Source: Pseudomonas sp. SST3
Lineage (GTDB): Bacteria; Pseudomonadota; Gammaproteobacteria; Pseudomonadales; Pseudomonadaceae
NCBI RefSeq assembly: GCF_003325755.1
Contig: NZ_QORI02000019.1
Span: 15,327 to 79,326 of the forward strand
DNA: 64,000 bases
Direction: 5' to 3'
Below the pieces are notes generated by a model. It had not been told where the DNA came from, did not search any database, and saw nothing but the letters and a program-made list of their open reading frames with translations. Made by a program: the position numbers and the translations under genes. Shown here piece by piece: positions 30,235 through 40,458 of the stretch (within the stretch, counting starts at the first letter, position 1; each line of letters opens with the position of its first letter).

Positions 30235-30753
30235 ATGCCCAGCTCTGCCCCGCAACCTGAGCAGCTGCAGTTCGCCAGCGACGGCCGCACGCCGAATAGC
30301 CCGCACCCGGTGCTGGTGTATCGTCAGCTGCCGCTGGCCGAAGACGACTATGCCGCGGCGTTCGAAAACCTGTTCAACAGTCATCTGTGGCCAGCGCAAT
30401 GGCGCGCAAGTGTCTACGACTATCACCACTTCCATTCCACCGCCCATGAGGTGCTTGGAGTTTCGCGTGGCTCGGCGCGGCTGATGCTCGGCGGTGAGCA
30501 TGGCCAGGAGGTGGAGGTTCGCGCCGGGGATGCGCTGGTGCTGCCCGCCGGCACCGGTCATTGCCGATTGACCGCGAGCGAGGAATTCGAGGTGGTGGCG
30601 GGCTATCCGGTCGATCAGCAGTACGATCTGCTGCGTCCCGGCGAGAGCGGCCATGACGAAGCGCGCGCTCGCGCCGAGCGGGTCGGCGTACCGGTGAGTG
30701 ATCCGATCGCCGGCACCCAAGGTGCGCTGGTCACACTATGGCGCCATGAATGA
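30235..30753 (+). CDS. Cupin-domain protein
   Basis: 172 residues. The cupin fold is seen in YDYHHFHSTAHEVLGVSRGSA (60-80) and the second motif GDALVLPAGTGHCRL, giving three potential metal-ligand His residues. C-terminal tail rich in Glu/Arg. Small single-domain cupins of this type are of unknown function (sugar isomerase, dioxygenase or binding protein). GAGAGG ribosome site. Stands alone between cytochrome c5 and the convergent xpt. Confidence 0.78.
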   Translation: MPSSAPQPEQLQFASDGRTPNSPHPVLVYRQLPLAEDDYAAAFENLFNSHLWPAQWRASVYDYHHFHSTAHEVLGVSRGSARLMLGGEHGQEVEVRAGDALVLPAGTGHCRLTASEEFEVVAGYPVDQQYDLLRPGESGHDEARARAERVGVPVSDPIAGTQGALVTLWRHE

Positions 30754-30812
30754 AGCGCGGCGCTCGAGCCCTTCGATGATTGGCCGCGAGCGCTGTTGGC
30801 GCGTCGCAGATC

Positions 30813-31396
<584 letters not shown>

Positions 31397-31575
31397 TCAA
31401 GCGTGGGCGGCCCGGTACCTCTGACGGTTTCGCGCTCCCGAAAACCGGCTGGGCGCTGCGCCACGATGGCGAGCGCCCAGCCCGTTTCGATCCTGCATCC
31501 ATTCGCCAGCGTTTCCCGCAGCCTGGAAAGCCGCGCATTCTCGCTCAATTCCGTGCGTGGGTCCAAGTGGACCGT

Positions 31576-32160
31576 TCAGTCAGGTGTTTCGATCGACAAG
31601 CGGCGAAAGCGGGCGGCCTCGCCATGATGCTGCAACACCAGATGGCCCTCGTCGGCCTGGGCGAAGCGTGGAAAGCCGGCGAACTTGCTCTGGACGATGC
31701 GCGCATGCAGGCCGTCGAATCGATAGCGCAGCACACGGCGGCCGCGTAGCCAGTGCTCGACATGCCCATCGTCGACGATCAGCTCCGCCTCGATGAACTC
31801 GCCAGGCTCCATAGACGTTTCCGGTTCGGCAGCCATCAATCCATACAGAGCGCCGTTGCGGGTGGTGGGCTCGCGGCCGTCTGGGTGGCCGGCGTCATCC
31901 AACAGCTGCATTTCCGGACCACTGTGCCAGCTGAGCTCGACGTCTTCCTCCACACGGTAGAGCACGCCGGAGTTGCCGGCGATGGGCAGTGCGAATTCGA
32001 AACGGAAGGCGAAATTCCGGTAGCGCTGCCGCGAGATCAGATCGATTCGCAGAGCACCGGCGATGGCCTGCAGCTCGCCGTCGCGGCTTCGCCAGTTGCC
32101 GACGGGAAAGCCGCCGGTGTGCCAGCCGCGCCACTCATCGGCGTCGAGTGTTCTTTGCAT
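31576..32160 (-). CDS. DUF1080 (3-keto-disaccharide hydrolase-like) protein
   Basis: 194 residues matching DUF1080, a concanavalin-like jelly-roll domain now linked to 3-keto-glucoside hydrolysis: NSGVLYRVEEDVELSWHSGPEMQLLDD, then EFIEAELIVDDGHVEHWLRG and the end ARFRRLSIE. No signal peptide, so cytosolic, unlike many family members. Starts 4 bp after the GH13 gene stop at 32165, hence third gene of a sugar operon. Role inferred: hydrolysis or modification of a disaccharide made or used by the upstream GH13 enzymes. Confidence 0.82.
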   Translation of the reverse strand: MQRTLDADEWRGWHTGGFPVGNWRSRDGELQAIAGALRIDLISRQRYRNFAFRFEFALPIAGNSGVLYRVEEDVELSWHSGPEMQLLDDAGHPDGREPTTRNGALYGLMAAEPETSMEPGEFIEAELIVDDGHVEHWLRGRRVLRYRFDGLHARIVQSKFAGFPRFAQADEGHLVLQHHGEAARFRRLSIETPD

Positions 32161-32164
32161 CGTC

Positions 32165-33784
32165 TTAGCCGAACAGCTGCTGCTTGCGCCGCAGCCAGCG
32201 ATAGCCGTAGCCGGTCAGGCGTATCCGCAGCGGATGCCCCTCGGGCTGTTCATAATCGCTGTCGGCCAGCACATCGACCATTTCCTGAAGGTCGTCCTCG
32301 GCGATTACGACCTCGACCTCCCGGTCCGCCAGGTTCACGAGCATCAGCACGGTGGAATCGTTGTCATGGCGAATGGCGAAAACCGACGGGCAGCCCGTCT
32401 CGACCGCACGATGTCGGCCACCGCCAATCTCGCGCAGTCCGATACGGGTGCGAATCATGGTGCCGGTCCTGGCTAGCAGTGAATCGTCGCGCAGGGTCTG
32501 CGCATAGACGTTGCGCTGCTCATAACCGAAGTCGCCCCCGTCGATCAGCGGCGCCGCCAGTTGCTGCGGGGTATCAGCACAGGAGAAGCCGGCGTTGGGT
32601 TCGTTTGACCACTGCATCGGTGTGCGTACCGCCAGGCGCTCCGGGCGCGACAGATCGTCGCCCATGCCGATCTCCTCTCCATAGCGGATGATCGGCGTGC
32701 CGGGAAGCGCGAACAGCAGAGCGTGGGCCATGCCAATGCGCCGCTCGTTGCCGTCGAGCATCGGCGCCAGGCGCCGACGGATGCCTCGGTTGTAGGCGCG
32801 CATGTCAGGGTCGGGGGCGAAGGCCTGCATGACTTCTTCGCGCTCATCGTCGGTCAGCCGTTCCAGATCCAGTTCGTCATGATTGCGCAGCCAGATCGCG
32901 TACTGCGCGCGCTCGGGTGGTTCCGGCTGGCGCTCCAGCGCACGATGCAGGGGCTCGGCTTCGCTGCGGGCGAGGGCGAGGAAAAAATGATTGTTGGCCC
33001 AGAAGTTCAATAACAGAGTCAGCCGATCACCTTCGCCGAAATAGTCGCGGTACTGCTCCGGCTCGACATCTACCTCGCCCAGCAGCACCGCTTCGGGGCG
33101 GCGCAGGGTAACGAAGTCGCGCATGTGTTCGAGCAGCCAGTAGCCGTTGCTATCACCGTCACCGGCCTGCTCGATCAGGTGCGAGGCGGCATCGACGCGA
33201 AAACCCGATACCCCCAGGCGCAGCCAGAAGGCGATGATCCGCTCGATTTCCTTGACCACCGTCGGGTTGCCCAGGTTCAGGTCAGGCTCATGGTTGTAGA
33301 ACAGGTGGCGGTAGTACTGCCCGGCGTCTTCGTCCCAGGTCCAGACGCTCTTCTCTATGGTGGGGAAAATCGGCTCGATGCTGTCATCCGGCTCGTCCGC
33401 CCAGATATAGAAATCCCGGTAAGGCGACTGCGGGTCGCGTCGTGCTTCCTGAAACCAGCGATGCTCGATCGAGGTGTGTTGCACCACCAGTTCGATCATC
33501 ACATGCAGGCCCAGCTCCTCGGCCTTCTCCAGCAAATAGACCACGTCGGCGAGATCACCGAAGCGCGGATCGACCTGCAGGTGATCGCTGACATCGTAGC
33601 CCGCATCGCGGAAGGGCGACTGATAGAAGGGCATCAGCCAGATGGCCGTAGCGCCCAGGCCGCGGACGTAATCCAGGCGCTCGGTGACGCCGCGCAGATC
33701 ACCACAGCCATCACCGTTGATGTCGAGGAACAGTGACGGGTCGATCTGATAGATCACCGCGTTGCGATACCAAAGTGGTCTCAT
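32165..33784 (-). CDS. GH13 family enzyme, trehalose-synthase-like, with altered region I
   Basis: 539 residues. (beta/alpha)8 GH13 barrel: YQIDPSLFLDINGDGCGDLRG near the N-terminus, nucleophile Asp198 in GFRVDAAS, acid/base Glu237 in LLGEVDVE, transition-state Asp303 in LRNHDELD, and the ending region PGTPIIRYGEEIGMGDD. The layout resembles trehalose synthase/maltose-active GH13 enzymes. Conserved region I, normally DxxxNH, reads ELVVQH (97-103): Asp and Asn are replaced by Glu and Gln. GGAGG site; its ATG is 1 bp beyond the upstream gene stop, so the pair is coupled. Confidence 0.82.
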   Translation of the reverse strand: MRPLWYRNAVIYQIDPSLFLDINGDGCGDLRGVTERLDYVRGLGATAIWLMPFYQSPFRDAGYDVSDHLQVDPRFGDLADVVYLLEKAEELGLHVMIELVVQHTSIEHRWFQEARRDPQSPYRDFYIWADEPDDSIEPIFPTIEKSVWTWDEDAGQYYRHLFYNHEPDLNLGNPTVVKEIERIIAFWLRLGVSGFRVDAASHLIEQAGDGDSNGYWLLEHMRDFVTLRRPEAVLLGEVDVEPEQYRDYFGEGDRLTLLLNFWANNHFFLALARSEAEPLHRALERQPEPPERAQYAIWLRNHDELDLERLTDDEREEVMQAFAPDPDMRAYNRGIRRRLAPMLDGNERRIGMAHALLFALPGTPIIRYGEEIGMGDDLSRPERLAVRTPMQWSNEPNAGFSCADTPQQLAAPLIDGGDFGYEQRNVYAQTLRDDSLLARTGTMIRTRIGLREIGGGRHRAVETGCPSVFAIRHDNDSTVLMLVNLADREVEVVIAEDDLQEMVDVLADSDYEQPEGHPLRIRLTGYGYRWLRRKQQLFG

Positions 33785-33785
33785 T

Positions 33786-35321
33786 TCAATGTTCCTCCGG
33801 TCTGAGCACCAGTGCCTGGCCTGCTGCCAGCTCGCCGCTGTAAGGTTCGTCCTCGCCCTGGCCGTCGCTGGCGATTTCGATCTGCCAGTGTCCATTGATC
33901 GGAAAGGCATGGGGTTCGTCAGCAAAGTTCAGGCAGATCACGCGCTGGTCATCGCCCAGCTGCCGCCGGTAGGCGAGTACGTTCGGGTGTGATCGCAGTT
34001 CTTCCCAATTGCCATGAAGCAGAGCGGGGCTGCGTTTGCGCGCGGCGATCAGTCGGCGGTAAAGCTCGAGTGTCGAGCCGGGCGCCTGTCGCTGCCGTTC
34101 GGCGGCCAGCTCGTCGCTGTCCGGTGGGAACGGCAGCCACGGAGGACTGCCTTCCCAGCCATGGGGCGGCGCGGCGAGCCAGGGGATTGGGGCGCGGCAG
34201 CCATCGCGACCACCGGGGTCGACCTGCTCGTCCGGTTCGACCACTGCATCTTCCAGCCCCAGTTCCTCGCCCTGGTAAACGAACGGTGTTCCGCGCAGCG
34301 TTAGCAATAGCACCGCGGCGGCATGGGCGCTGCGCAGCGAGCCGTGATAGCGGCTGCGCTGACGATGATTGTCGTGGTTGGACAACACCCAGGTAGGCCA
34401 GGCGTTGGCCGGTTTGAGCAGTGCCTCGACGTCGCGAATGCAGGTGCGGAACAGCACCGGTTCCCAGGGCGCATCCAGCGGCTGGAAGTTGAAAGACATG
34501 TGCAACTCGTCGCCGGCCCCGTAGTACTGCAGGACCCGCTCGGTGGAGCGGATGTTCACCTCGCCGACCAGCACGCGCTCGCCGGGGTAGCTGTCGACCA
34601 GCCGGCGCAGGCCGCGCAGCACTTCGTGGCTGTAGGGCTGGTCGTTGAACTCCACCAGCGGCTGGCCGGCCAGGCAGCGTGGATCATCGGCGAAGCTCGG
34701 GTCCTTGCCGGTGCAATGGATGACATCGACACGAAAGCCATCGATGCCGCGATCGAGCCAGAAGCGCAGCACGCCGTGCATCGCCTCGATCACTTCAGGG
34801 TTGCGCCAGTTCAGATCCGGCTGCTCGGGCAGGAACAGGTGCAGGTAATACTGCTGGCTGTGTTCGTCCCAGGTCCAGGCGCTGCCGGCGTTGAGTGCGG
34901 CGCGCCAGTTGTTCGGCTCGTCGCGCCAGATGTACCAGTCGCGCTTGGGGCTGTCCCGCGAGCTGCGCGACTCGATGAACCAGGGATGCTGGTCGGAGGT
35001 GTGGTTGGGCACGAAATCGAGCAGCACTCGGATCCCGCGGGCATGCGTCTCGGCGATCAGCCGGTCGATGTCGTCCAGCGAGCCGAATAGCGGATCGATA
35101 TCGCAATAGTCACTGATGTCGTAACCGGCGTCGGCCATCGGTGAGCGGAAGATCGGCGACAGCCACAGCGCGTCGACGCCCAGATATTGCAGGTGGTCGA
35201 GATGGCGCAGCACACCGTCGAGGTCGCCGATGCCGTCACTGTTGCTGTCGGCAAAAGATCGCGGATAGATCTGATAGACGGTGGCGCCTTTCCACCAGGG
35301 TGGCTGGGTTGACTCGCTCAT
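33786..35321 (-). CDS. GH13 alpha-glucosidase
   Basis: 511 residues. Intact GH13 motifs: YQIYPRSFADSNSDGIGDL (16-34), region I DFVPNHTS (102-109), nucleophile Asp199 in GFRVDV, acid/base Glu254 in LVGEVN, Asp317 in LSNHDNHR, and GTPFVYQGEELGLED. Resembles oligo-1,6-glucosidase/alpha-glucosidase-type enzymes. No signal peptide, so it acts on a cytosolic maltooligosaccharide, sucrose, trehalose or glucosyl-solute. First gene of the three-gene operon 35321-31576, divergent from a GAPDH gene. Start chosen at MSESTQPPWW; the upstream in-frame extension overlaps the intergenic region. Confidence 0.88.
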   Translation of the reverse strand: MSESTQPPWWKGATVYQIYPRSFADSNSDGIGDLDGVLRHLDHLQYLGVDALWLSPIFRSPMADAGYDISDYCDIDPLFGSLDDIDRLIAETHARGIRVLLDFVPNHTSDQHPWFIESRSSRDSPKRDWYIWRDEPNNWRAALNAGSAWTWDEHSQQYYLHLFLPEQPDLNWRNPEVIEAMHGVLRFWLDRGIDGFRVDVIHCTGKDPSFADDPRCLAGQPLVEFNDQPYSHEVLRGLRRLVDSYPGERVLVGEVNIRSTERVLQYYGAGDELHMSFNFQPLDAPWEPVLFRTCIRDVEALLKPANAWPTWVLSNHDNHRQRSRYHGSLRSAHAAAVLLLTLRGTPFVYQGEELGLEDAVVEPDEQVDPGGRDGCRAPIPWLAAPPHGWEGSPPWLPFPPDSDELAAERQRQAPGSTLELYRRLIAARKRSPALLHGNWEELRSHPNVLAYRRQLGDDQRVICLNFADEPHAFPINGHWQIEIASDGQGEDEPYSGELAAGQALVLRPEEH

Positions 35322-35495
35322 GCTTGTCCCCTCTGTCCGGTGTTTCGGCAGGTCCGGTGGGCGGCCTGTGAGGTTTAGGACTGACGAACGGTGCTCGGGT
35401 TTCCCAGCTTCGTTGATCTCCGTCGGACGGTATTGAACGCCACAGACCATACTCCGACTAACCTTGCAGCTGCTTCAACGACCCAGGAGACCGCC

Positions 35496-36515
35496 ATGTT
35501 GCGTATTGCCATCAATGGTTATGGCCGTATCGGCCGAGCCGTGTTGCGAGCCCTGTTCGAGAGAAATCTGGAAAACCGGATCCACATCGAGGCCATCAAC
35601 GACCTCAGCGACCGGAGCGCGATGGCGCACTTGACGCGCTTCGATACCACCTTCGGGCGTTTCCAGGGGCAGGTCGATCTGCATGACGACGTGATGCAGA
35701 TCCGTGGCCAATCGATCCGTCTGCTGCATGAGCGCGATCCCAGCCAGCTGCCGTGGAAGCAGCTCGGGGTCGATGTGGTGCTGGAATGTTCGGGCAAGTT
35801 CAAGAAGCGTGCATTGATCGACCAGCACCTGCAGGCCGGAGCCGAGCGCGTGTTCGCCTCGCATCCGCTCGATGACGCTGATCTGACGGTGGTCTACGGC
35901 ATCAACCATGAATTGCTCGATGGCAGCCAGCGGGTGATCTCCAACGCGTCCTGCACCACCAACTGCCTGGCGCCGCTGGCCAAGGTGTTGCACGAGGCGG
36001 TAGGGATCCGTCAGGGGCTGCTCAATACCGTGCATTCCTACACCAATGACCAGAGCTTGCTCGACAAGGCTCACAAGGATCTCTACCGCGCCCGTGCCGC
36101 GGCGGAGTCGATGATTCCGTCCACTACCGGCGCGGCCAAGGCCATCGGTTTGGTCCTGCCGGAGCTGGCCGGGCGACTGGATGGGTTGTCGGTACGGGTG
36201 CCGACGCCCAACGTCTCGCTGGTGGACCTCACCTTCATTGCCGAGCGACCGCCGGCCGGTGTCGAGGCGGTGAACCAGATCTTGCGGGCAGGGGCGCAGA
36301 AAATGCCGCTCGGGGTGATGGAGTGCAACGACCTGCCGTTGGTTTCGCGCGACTTCATTGGTTATCCAATCTCCTGCGTCGCTGATCTCAGCCATACCCG
36401 TGTACAGGACGAATTGATCAAAGTGCTGGCCTGGTATGACAACGAATGGGCATTCTCAAATCGCATGCTCGACGTGCTGCTGGCCTGGGGTGACGGCACG
36501 GCGCAGGCCGCCTGA
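35496..36515 (+). CDS. Glyceraldehyde-3-phosphate dehydrogenase, type I
   Basis: 339 residues. NAD-binding INGYGRIGRAVLRAL (6-20), catalytic Cys153 in SNASCTTNC, TVHSYTNDQSLLDKAHKDLYRARAAAES and the C-terminal WYDNEWAFSNRMLD. NDLSD at 35-39 fits NAD use. Loop text around Cys153 (SCTTNCLAP) is GAPDH-like rather than Epd-like. Likely a paralogue of the main gapA, divergent from the GH13 operon and 13 bp before a cyclodeaminase-like gene. CAGGAGA ribosome site. Confidence 0.85.
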   Translation: MLRIAINGYGRIGRAVLRALFERNLENRIHIEAINDLSDRSAMAHLTRFDTTFGRFQGQVDLHDDVMQIRGQSIRLLHERDPSQLPWKQLGVDVVLECSGKFKKRALIDQHLQAGAERVFASHPLDDADLTVVYGINHELLDGSQRVISNASCTTNCLAPLAKVLHEAVGIRQGLLNTVHSYTNDQSLLDKAHKDLYRARAAAESMIPSTTGAAKAIGLVLPELAGRLDGLSVRVPTPNVSLVDLTFIAERPPAGVEAVNQILRAGAQKMPLGVMECNDLPLVSRDFIGYPISCVADLSHTRVQDELIKVLAWYDNEWAFSNRMLDVLLAWGDGTAQAA

Positions 36516-36528
36516 TCGGATCGTTTGG

Positions 36529-37125
36529 ATGAACGACGGTGCGAGCGTCTGGACGCAACGGCTGGCGGAGTTCCGGAGGGCTACGGCTGCGCGCCAGCCA
36601 ACGCCCGGTTGCGGCGCGGCGGCGGCTGTCACGGCTGACATTGGGCTCGCGCTGGTACTCAAAGGCCTGCGCATCAGCGAGGCCCATACGTCCGACCCGA
36701 CTCGCCTTGAGCTGACGCAATCGGCTCAAGCGCTACTGGGAAGGCCGGGCGCTTTCGCTGACGATGACATGCAGGCCTTCAGCGAGTACCTGAGCGCGTC
36801 GCGAGAGGATGAGCCCAAGCAAAAGCAGGCGGCGTCCCGTCAGGCCTGTGCCGTGCCGCTGGCTCTGGCTCATTGCTGCCTGGAGGCGCTCGAACTCGCC
36901 GTCAACGCCTGGCCTTGTACGGCGCCGATAGTCCAAAGCGATGTCCAGGCCGGCGCCGTGCTTATCCACGCCGGGCTCAGCGCGGCCCTGATCAATGTCG
37001 ATGCCGATATGGCGAGTCTTGATGATGCCTCTGCCCAGGACCAGGCCGGGCGAACACGCCAACGCCTGCAGGCCGAGGGTGACGGGCTCTTGCAGCAATT
37101 GCTCGGTCAGGTTCGGTCTCGCTAG
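36529..37125 (+). CDS. Cyclodeaminase/cyclohydrolase (FTCD_C-like) family protein
   Basis: 198 residues from ATG 36529. QPTPGCGAAAAVTADIGLALVLKGLRIS resembles the FTCD_C N-terminal glycine-rich region (usually TPGGGS). The remainder is helical, with AVPLALAHCCLEALELAV and VQAGAVLIHAGLSAALINVDADM, similar to the family's helical core. FTCD_C enzymes work on formimino- or methenyl-tetrahydrofolate. Here the motif is degenerate (TPGCGA), so activity is uncertain. The first visible codons carry no strong ribosome site, suggesting coupling to GAPDH 13 bp upstream. Confidence 0.55.
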   Translation: MNDGASVWTQRLAEFRRATAARQPTPGCGAAAAVTADIGLALVLKGLRISEAHTSDPTRLELTQSAQALLGRPGAFADDDMQAFSEYLSASREDEPKQKQAASRQACAVPLALAHCCLEALELAVNAWPCTAPIVQSDVQAGAVLIHAGLSAALINVDADMASLDDASAQDQAGRTRQRLQAEGDGLLQQLLGQVRSR

Positions 37126-37480
37126 CGGTGTAAATGATCCCCAGCAATGTGCTCCTGCGGAAAGCTCGCTTTACACGAGCGTGTGACGCCTGCGCTGCAG
37201 TTGTAGGAGCCAGCTTGCTGGCGATCTGATCCCAGACCTTCACGCGATCAACACCCAGACGGCACTGGCGAACCAACTTTCCTATAACGAGAATAAACGT
37301 CTCGTTTTAGGTTGACGCCAGAAAGTATTGTTCCTAGTCTCAAAGCCAAGTGAGACGAACCATCTCAAAATAACAATCGAGACCTGAGGTCTCCTCATGC
37401 AACCCGTTCGTGCATGACGCTTCGTCTGGCGGGCCTCGACGCCCGTCCGATCGCATCGCGAACGCCCACCGGAGAACCCC
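37126..37480. other. Intergenic region with REP-like half site and operator array
   Basis: 355 bp without a convincing gene. A single REP-like palindrome (TTGTAGGAGCCAGCTTGCTGGCG) lies at about 37199-37221. Three GTCTC-core inverted repeats occupy 37286-37393 (separate entry). The A-rich word AAAATAACAA at 37367-37376 resembles a Crc/Hfq motif but is about 100 nt from the start codon. Confidence 0.7.
37286..37393. promoter_or_regulatory. Three GTCTC-core inverted repeats upstream of the alcohol dehydrogenase operon
   Basis: IR1 AACGAGA-N7-TCTCGTT (37286-37306), IR2 GTCTCA-N8-TGAGAC (37337-37356), and IR3 GAGACC-TGA-GGTCTC (37379-37393) are each perfect and share the GTCTC/GAGAC half site. 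Centres are about 50 and 40 bp apart. They lie 88-195 bp before the ADH start (37481), as expected for a regulator binding array. The IclR regulator at 40459 is the natural candidate, though this is inference. Confidence 0.5.
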
Positions 37481-38647
37481 ATGAGCCATCGCATCGTCCT
37501 GCCACGCCTGATGGAAGTAGGCGCTGGCGCCAGTCAGCAGATCGTCTCGGTATTGCACAGCCTTGGCTGCAAACGTCCCCTAATCGTGACCGACCGGATG
37601 ATGGTCGAGTTGGGTTACGTCAGCCGCATCAGCGAAATCCTGGCGCAGGCGGATATCCCCAGCGACTGCTTCGCCGACACGCTGCCGGAGCCGACCGCGG
37701 CGTCCATTCGCGCCGGTGTCGACATGGTTCGTCAGGGCGACTACGACTCGATCATCGCACTCGGTGGCGGCAGTCCGATTGATTCGGCCAAGGCCATCGG
37801 CATCCTCGGCAAGTTCGGTGGGGAGATGCGCGACTACCGCTTCCCGCGTGATGTCAGCGAGGCCGGCCTGCCGCTGATCGCCATTCCGACCACCGCCGGT
37901 ACCGGCTCGGAGGCGACGCGCTTCACCATCATCACCGACGAGACCAGCGACGAGAAAATGCTCTGCGCGGGCCTCGGCTTCATGCCGGTGGCTGCACTGA
38001 TCGACTACGAGCTGACCCTGTCGTTGCCGCCGCGGGTGACCGCCGATACCGGTATCGATGCCCTGACCCATGCCATGGAGGCCTACGTCAGCCGCAAAGC
38101 CAGCCTCTACAGCGATGCTCAGGCGCTGCAGGCCATGCGTCTACTGGCACCGAATCTGCGCGCGGCTTATCACGAACCCGGCAACCATGCGGCGCGCGAG
38201 GCGATGATGCTCGGTGCAACGCTGGCCGGCATCGCTTTCTCCAATGCCTCAGTGGCGCTGGTGCACGGCATGAGCCGGCCCATCGGCGCCTTCTTCCATG
38301 TGCCGCACGGGCTATCCAATGCCATGTTGCTGCCGGCCATCACCGAGTTCTCGATTCCGGCCGCGCCCGAGCGTTACGCCGATTGCGCACGCGCCATGGG
38401 CGTGGCGGGCGAGAACGACAGCATAGAGACGGCCAACAGCAAGCTGCTGGTCGAGTTGCGTGCGATCAACAAGGAATTGCAGGTGCCCGGCCCGGAGCAA
38501 TTCGGCATTCAGCGCGATCGTTTCTTCGAACTGCGCGAAACCATGGCGCGACAGGCGCTGGCATCGGGCTCGCCGGGCAACAACCCGCGTGTGCCTACGG
38601 AAGCGGAAATCATCGACCTCTACGAAATCGTCTGGAACCAGGAGTAA
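37481..38647 (+). CDS. Iron-containing (type III) alcohol dehydrogenase
   Basis: 388 residues. NAD-binding GGGSPIDSAKAIG (95-107) and metal ligands Asp193, His197, His262 and His276 (TGIDALTHAMEAY, ALVHGMSRPIG, FFHVPHGLSN) are all present. Oxidises a primary alcohol or 3-hydroxyacid to the aldehyde. With the CoA-acylating semialdehyde dehydrogenase 4 bp downstream it forms an alcohol-to-acyl-CoA pair, e.g. 3-hydroxypropionate or 1,3-propanediol-type substrates. Start: ATG with CGGAGAA. Confidence 0.88.
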   Translation: MSHRIVLPRLMEVGAGASQQIVSVLHSLGCKRPLIVTDRMMVELGYVSRISEILAQADIPSDCFADTLPEPTAASIRAGVDMVRQGDYDSIIALGGGSPIDSAKAIGILGKFGGEMRDYRFPRDVSEAGLPLIAIPTTAGTGSEATRFTIITDETSDEKMLCAGLGFMPVAALIDYELTLSLPPRVTADTGIDALTHAMEAYVSRKASLYSDAQALQAMRLLAPNLRAAYHEPGNHAAREAMMLGATLAGIAFSNASVALVHGMSRPIGAFFHVPHGLSNAMLLPAITEFSIPAAPERYADCARAMGVAGENDSIETANSKLLVELRAINKELQVPGPEQFGIQRDRFFELRETMARQALASGSPGNNPRVPTEAEIIDLYEIVWNQE

Positions 38648-38651
38648 CCCC

Positions 38652-40154
<1,503 letters not shown>

Positions 40155-40189
40155 CAGGGCTCCGCGGGCTTGCTGTAGGCGGGCTTAGC

Positions 40190-40311
40190 GTAGGGTGGGC
40201 TTCAGCCCACCAATGGACCGCCGCAACGCGTGCAAAGTGCTCAGCTGGCGAGGCCTGCTGCTGTGATCCCCGGAGCGCTGTGTGGTGCTGGTGGGCTGAA
40301 GCCCACCCTAC
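40190..40311. repeat. Pair of inverted 23-bp palindromic repeats
   Basis: 40190-40212 and 40289-40311 are perfect inverted copies of a 23-bp element beginning GTAGGGTGGGCTTCAGCCC, separated by 76 bp. Each also contains the internal palindrome GGTGGGCT-TC-AGCCCACC. The same GTAGGGTG(A/G)GCTTCAGCCCACC word recurs in the 147-bp units at 41.34-41.8 kb. Confidence 0.85.
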
Positions 40312-40407
40312 TGCCGGTACGGATTCCTTGATGCTAGCTATCAGGTAAGGCGATTGCAGGCAGTGAAATTCGCCTCGCCCCGGTTCCCGATCTTTCATTT
40401 AGACTTT

Positions 40408-40430
40408 GCCGCCCTTCCGGGCGGCTGTTT
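40408..40430 (+). terminator. Hairpin upstream of the IclR gene
   Basis: GCCGCCC-TTCC-GGGCGGC followed by TGTTT, 29 bp before the IclR start. It may end the mmsA transcript or act in the leader of the regulator gene. Confidence 0.45.
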
Positions 40431-40458
40431 CTCCATCTACCGCAACGGGCTTCGATCA

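Noticed and set aside
35496..36515. Erythrose-4-phosphate dehydrogenase (Epd)
   Set aside because: Active-site loop SCTTNCLAP and TVHSYTNDQSL are GAPDH-like; Epd has a different sequence after the catalytic Cys and is usually beside pgk/fba.
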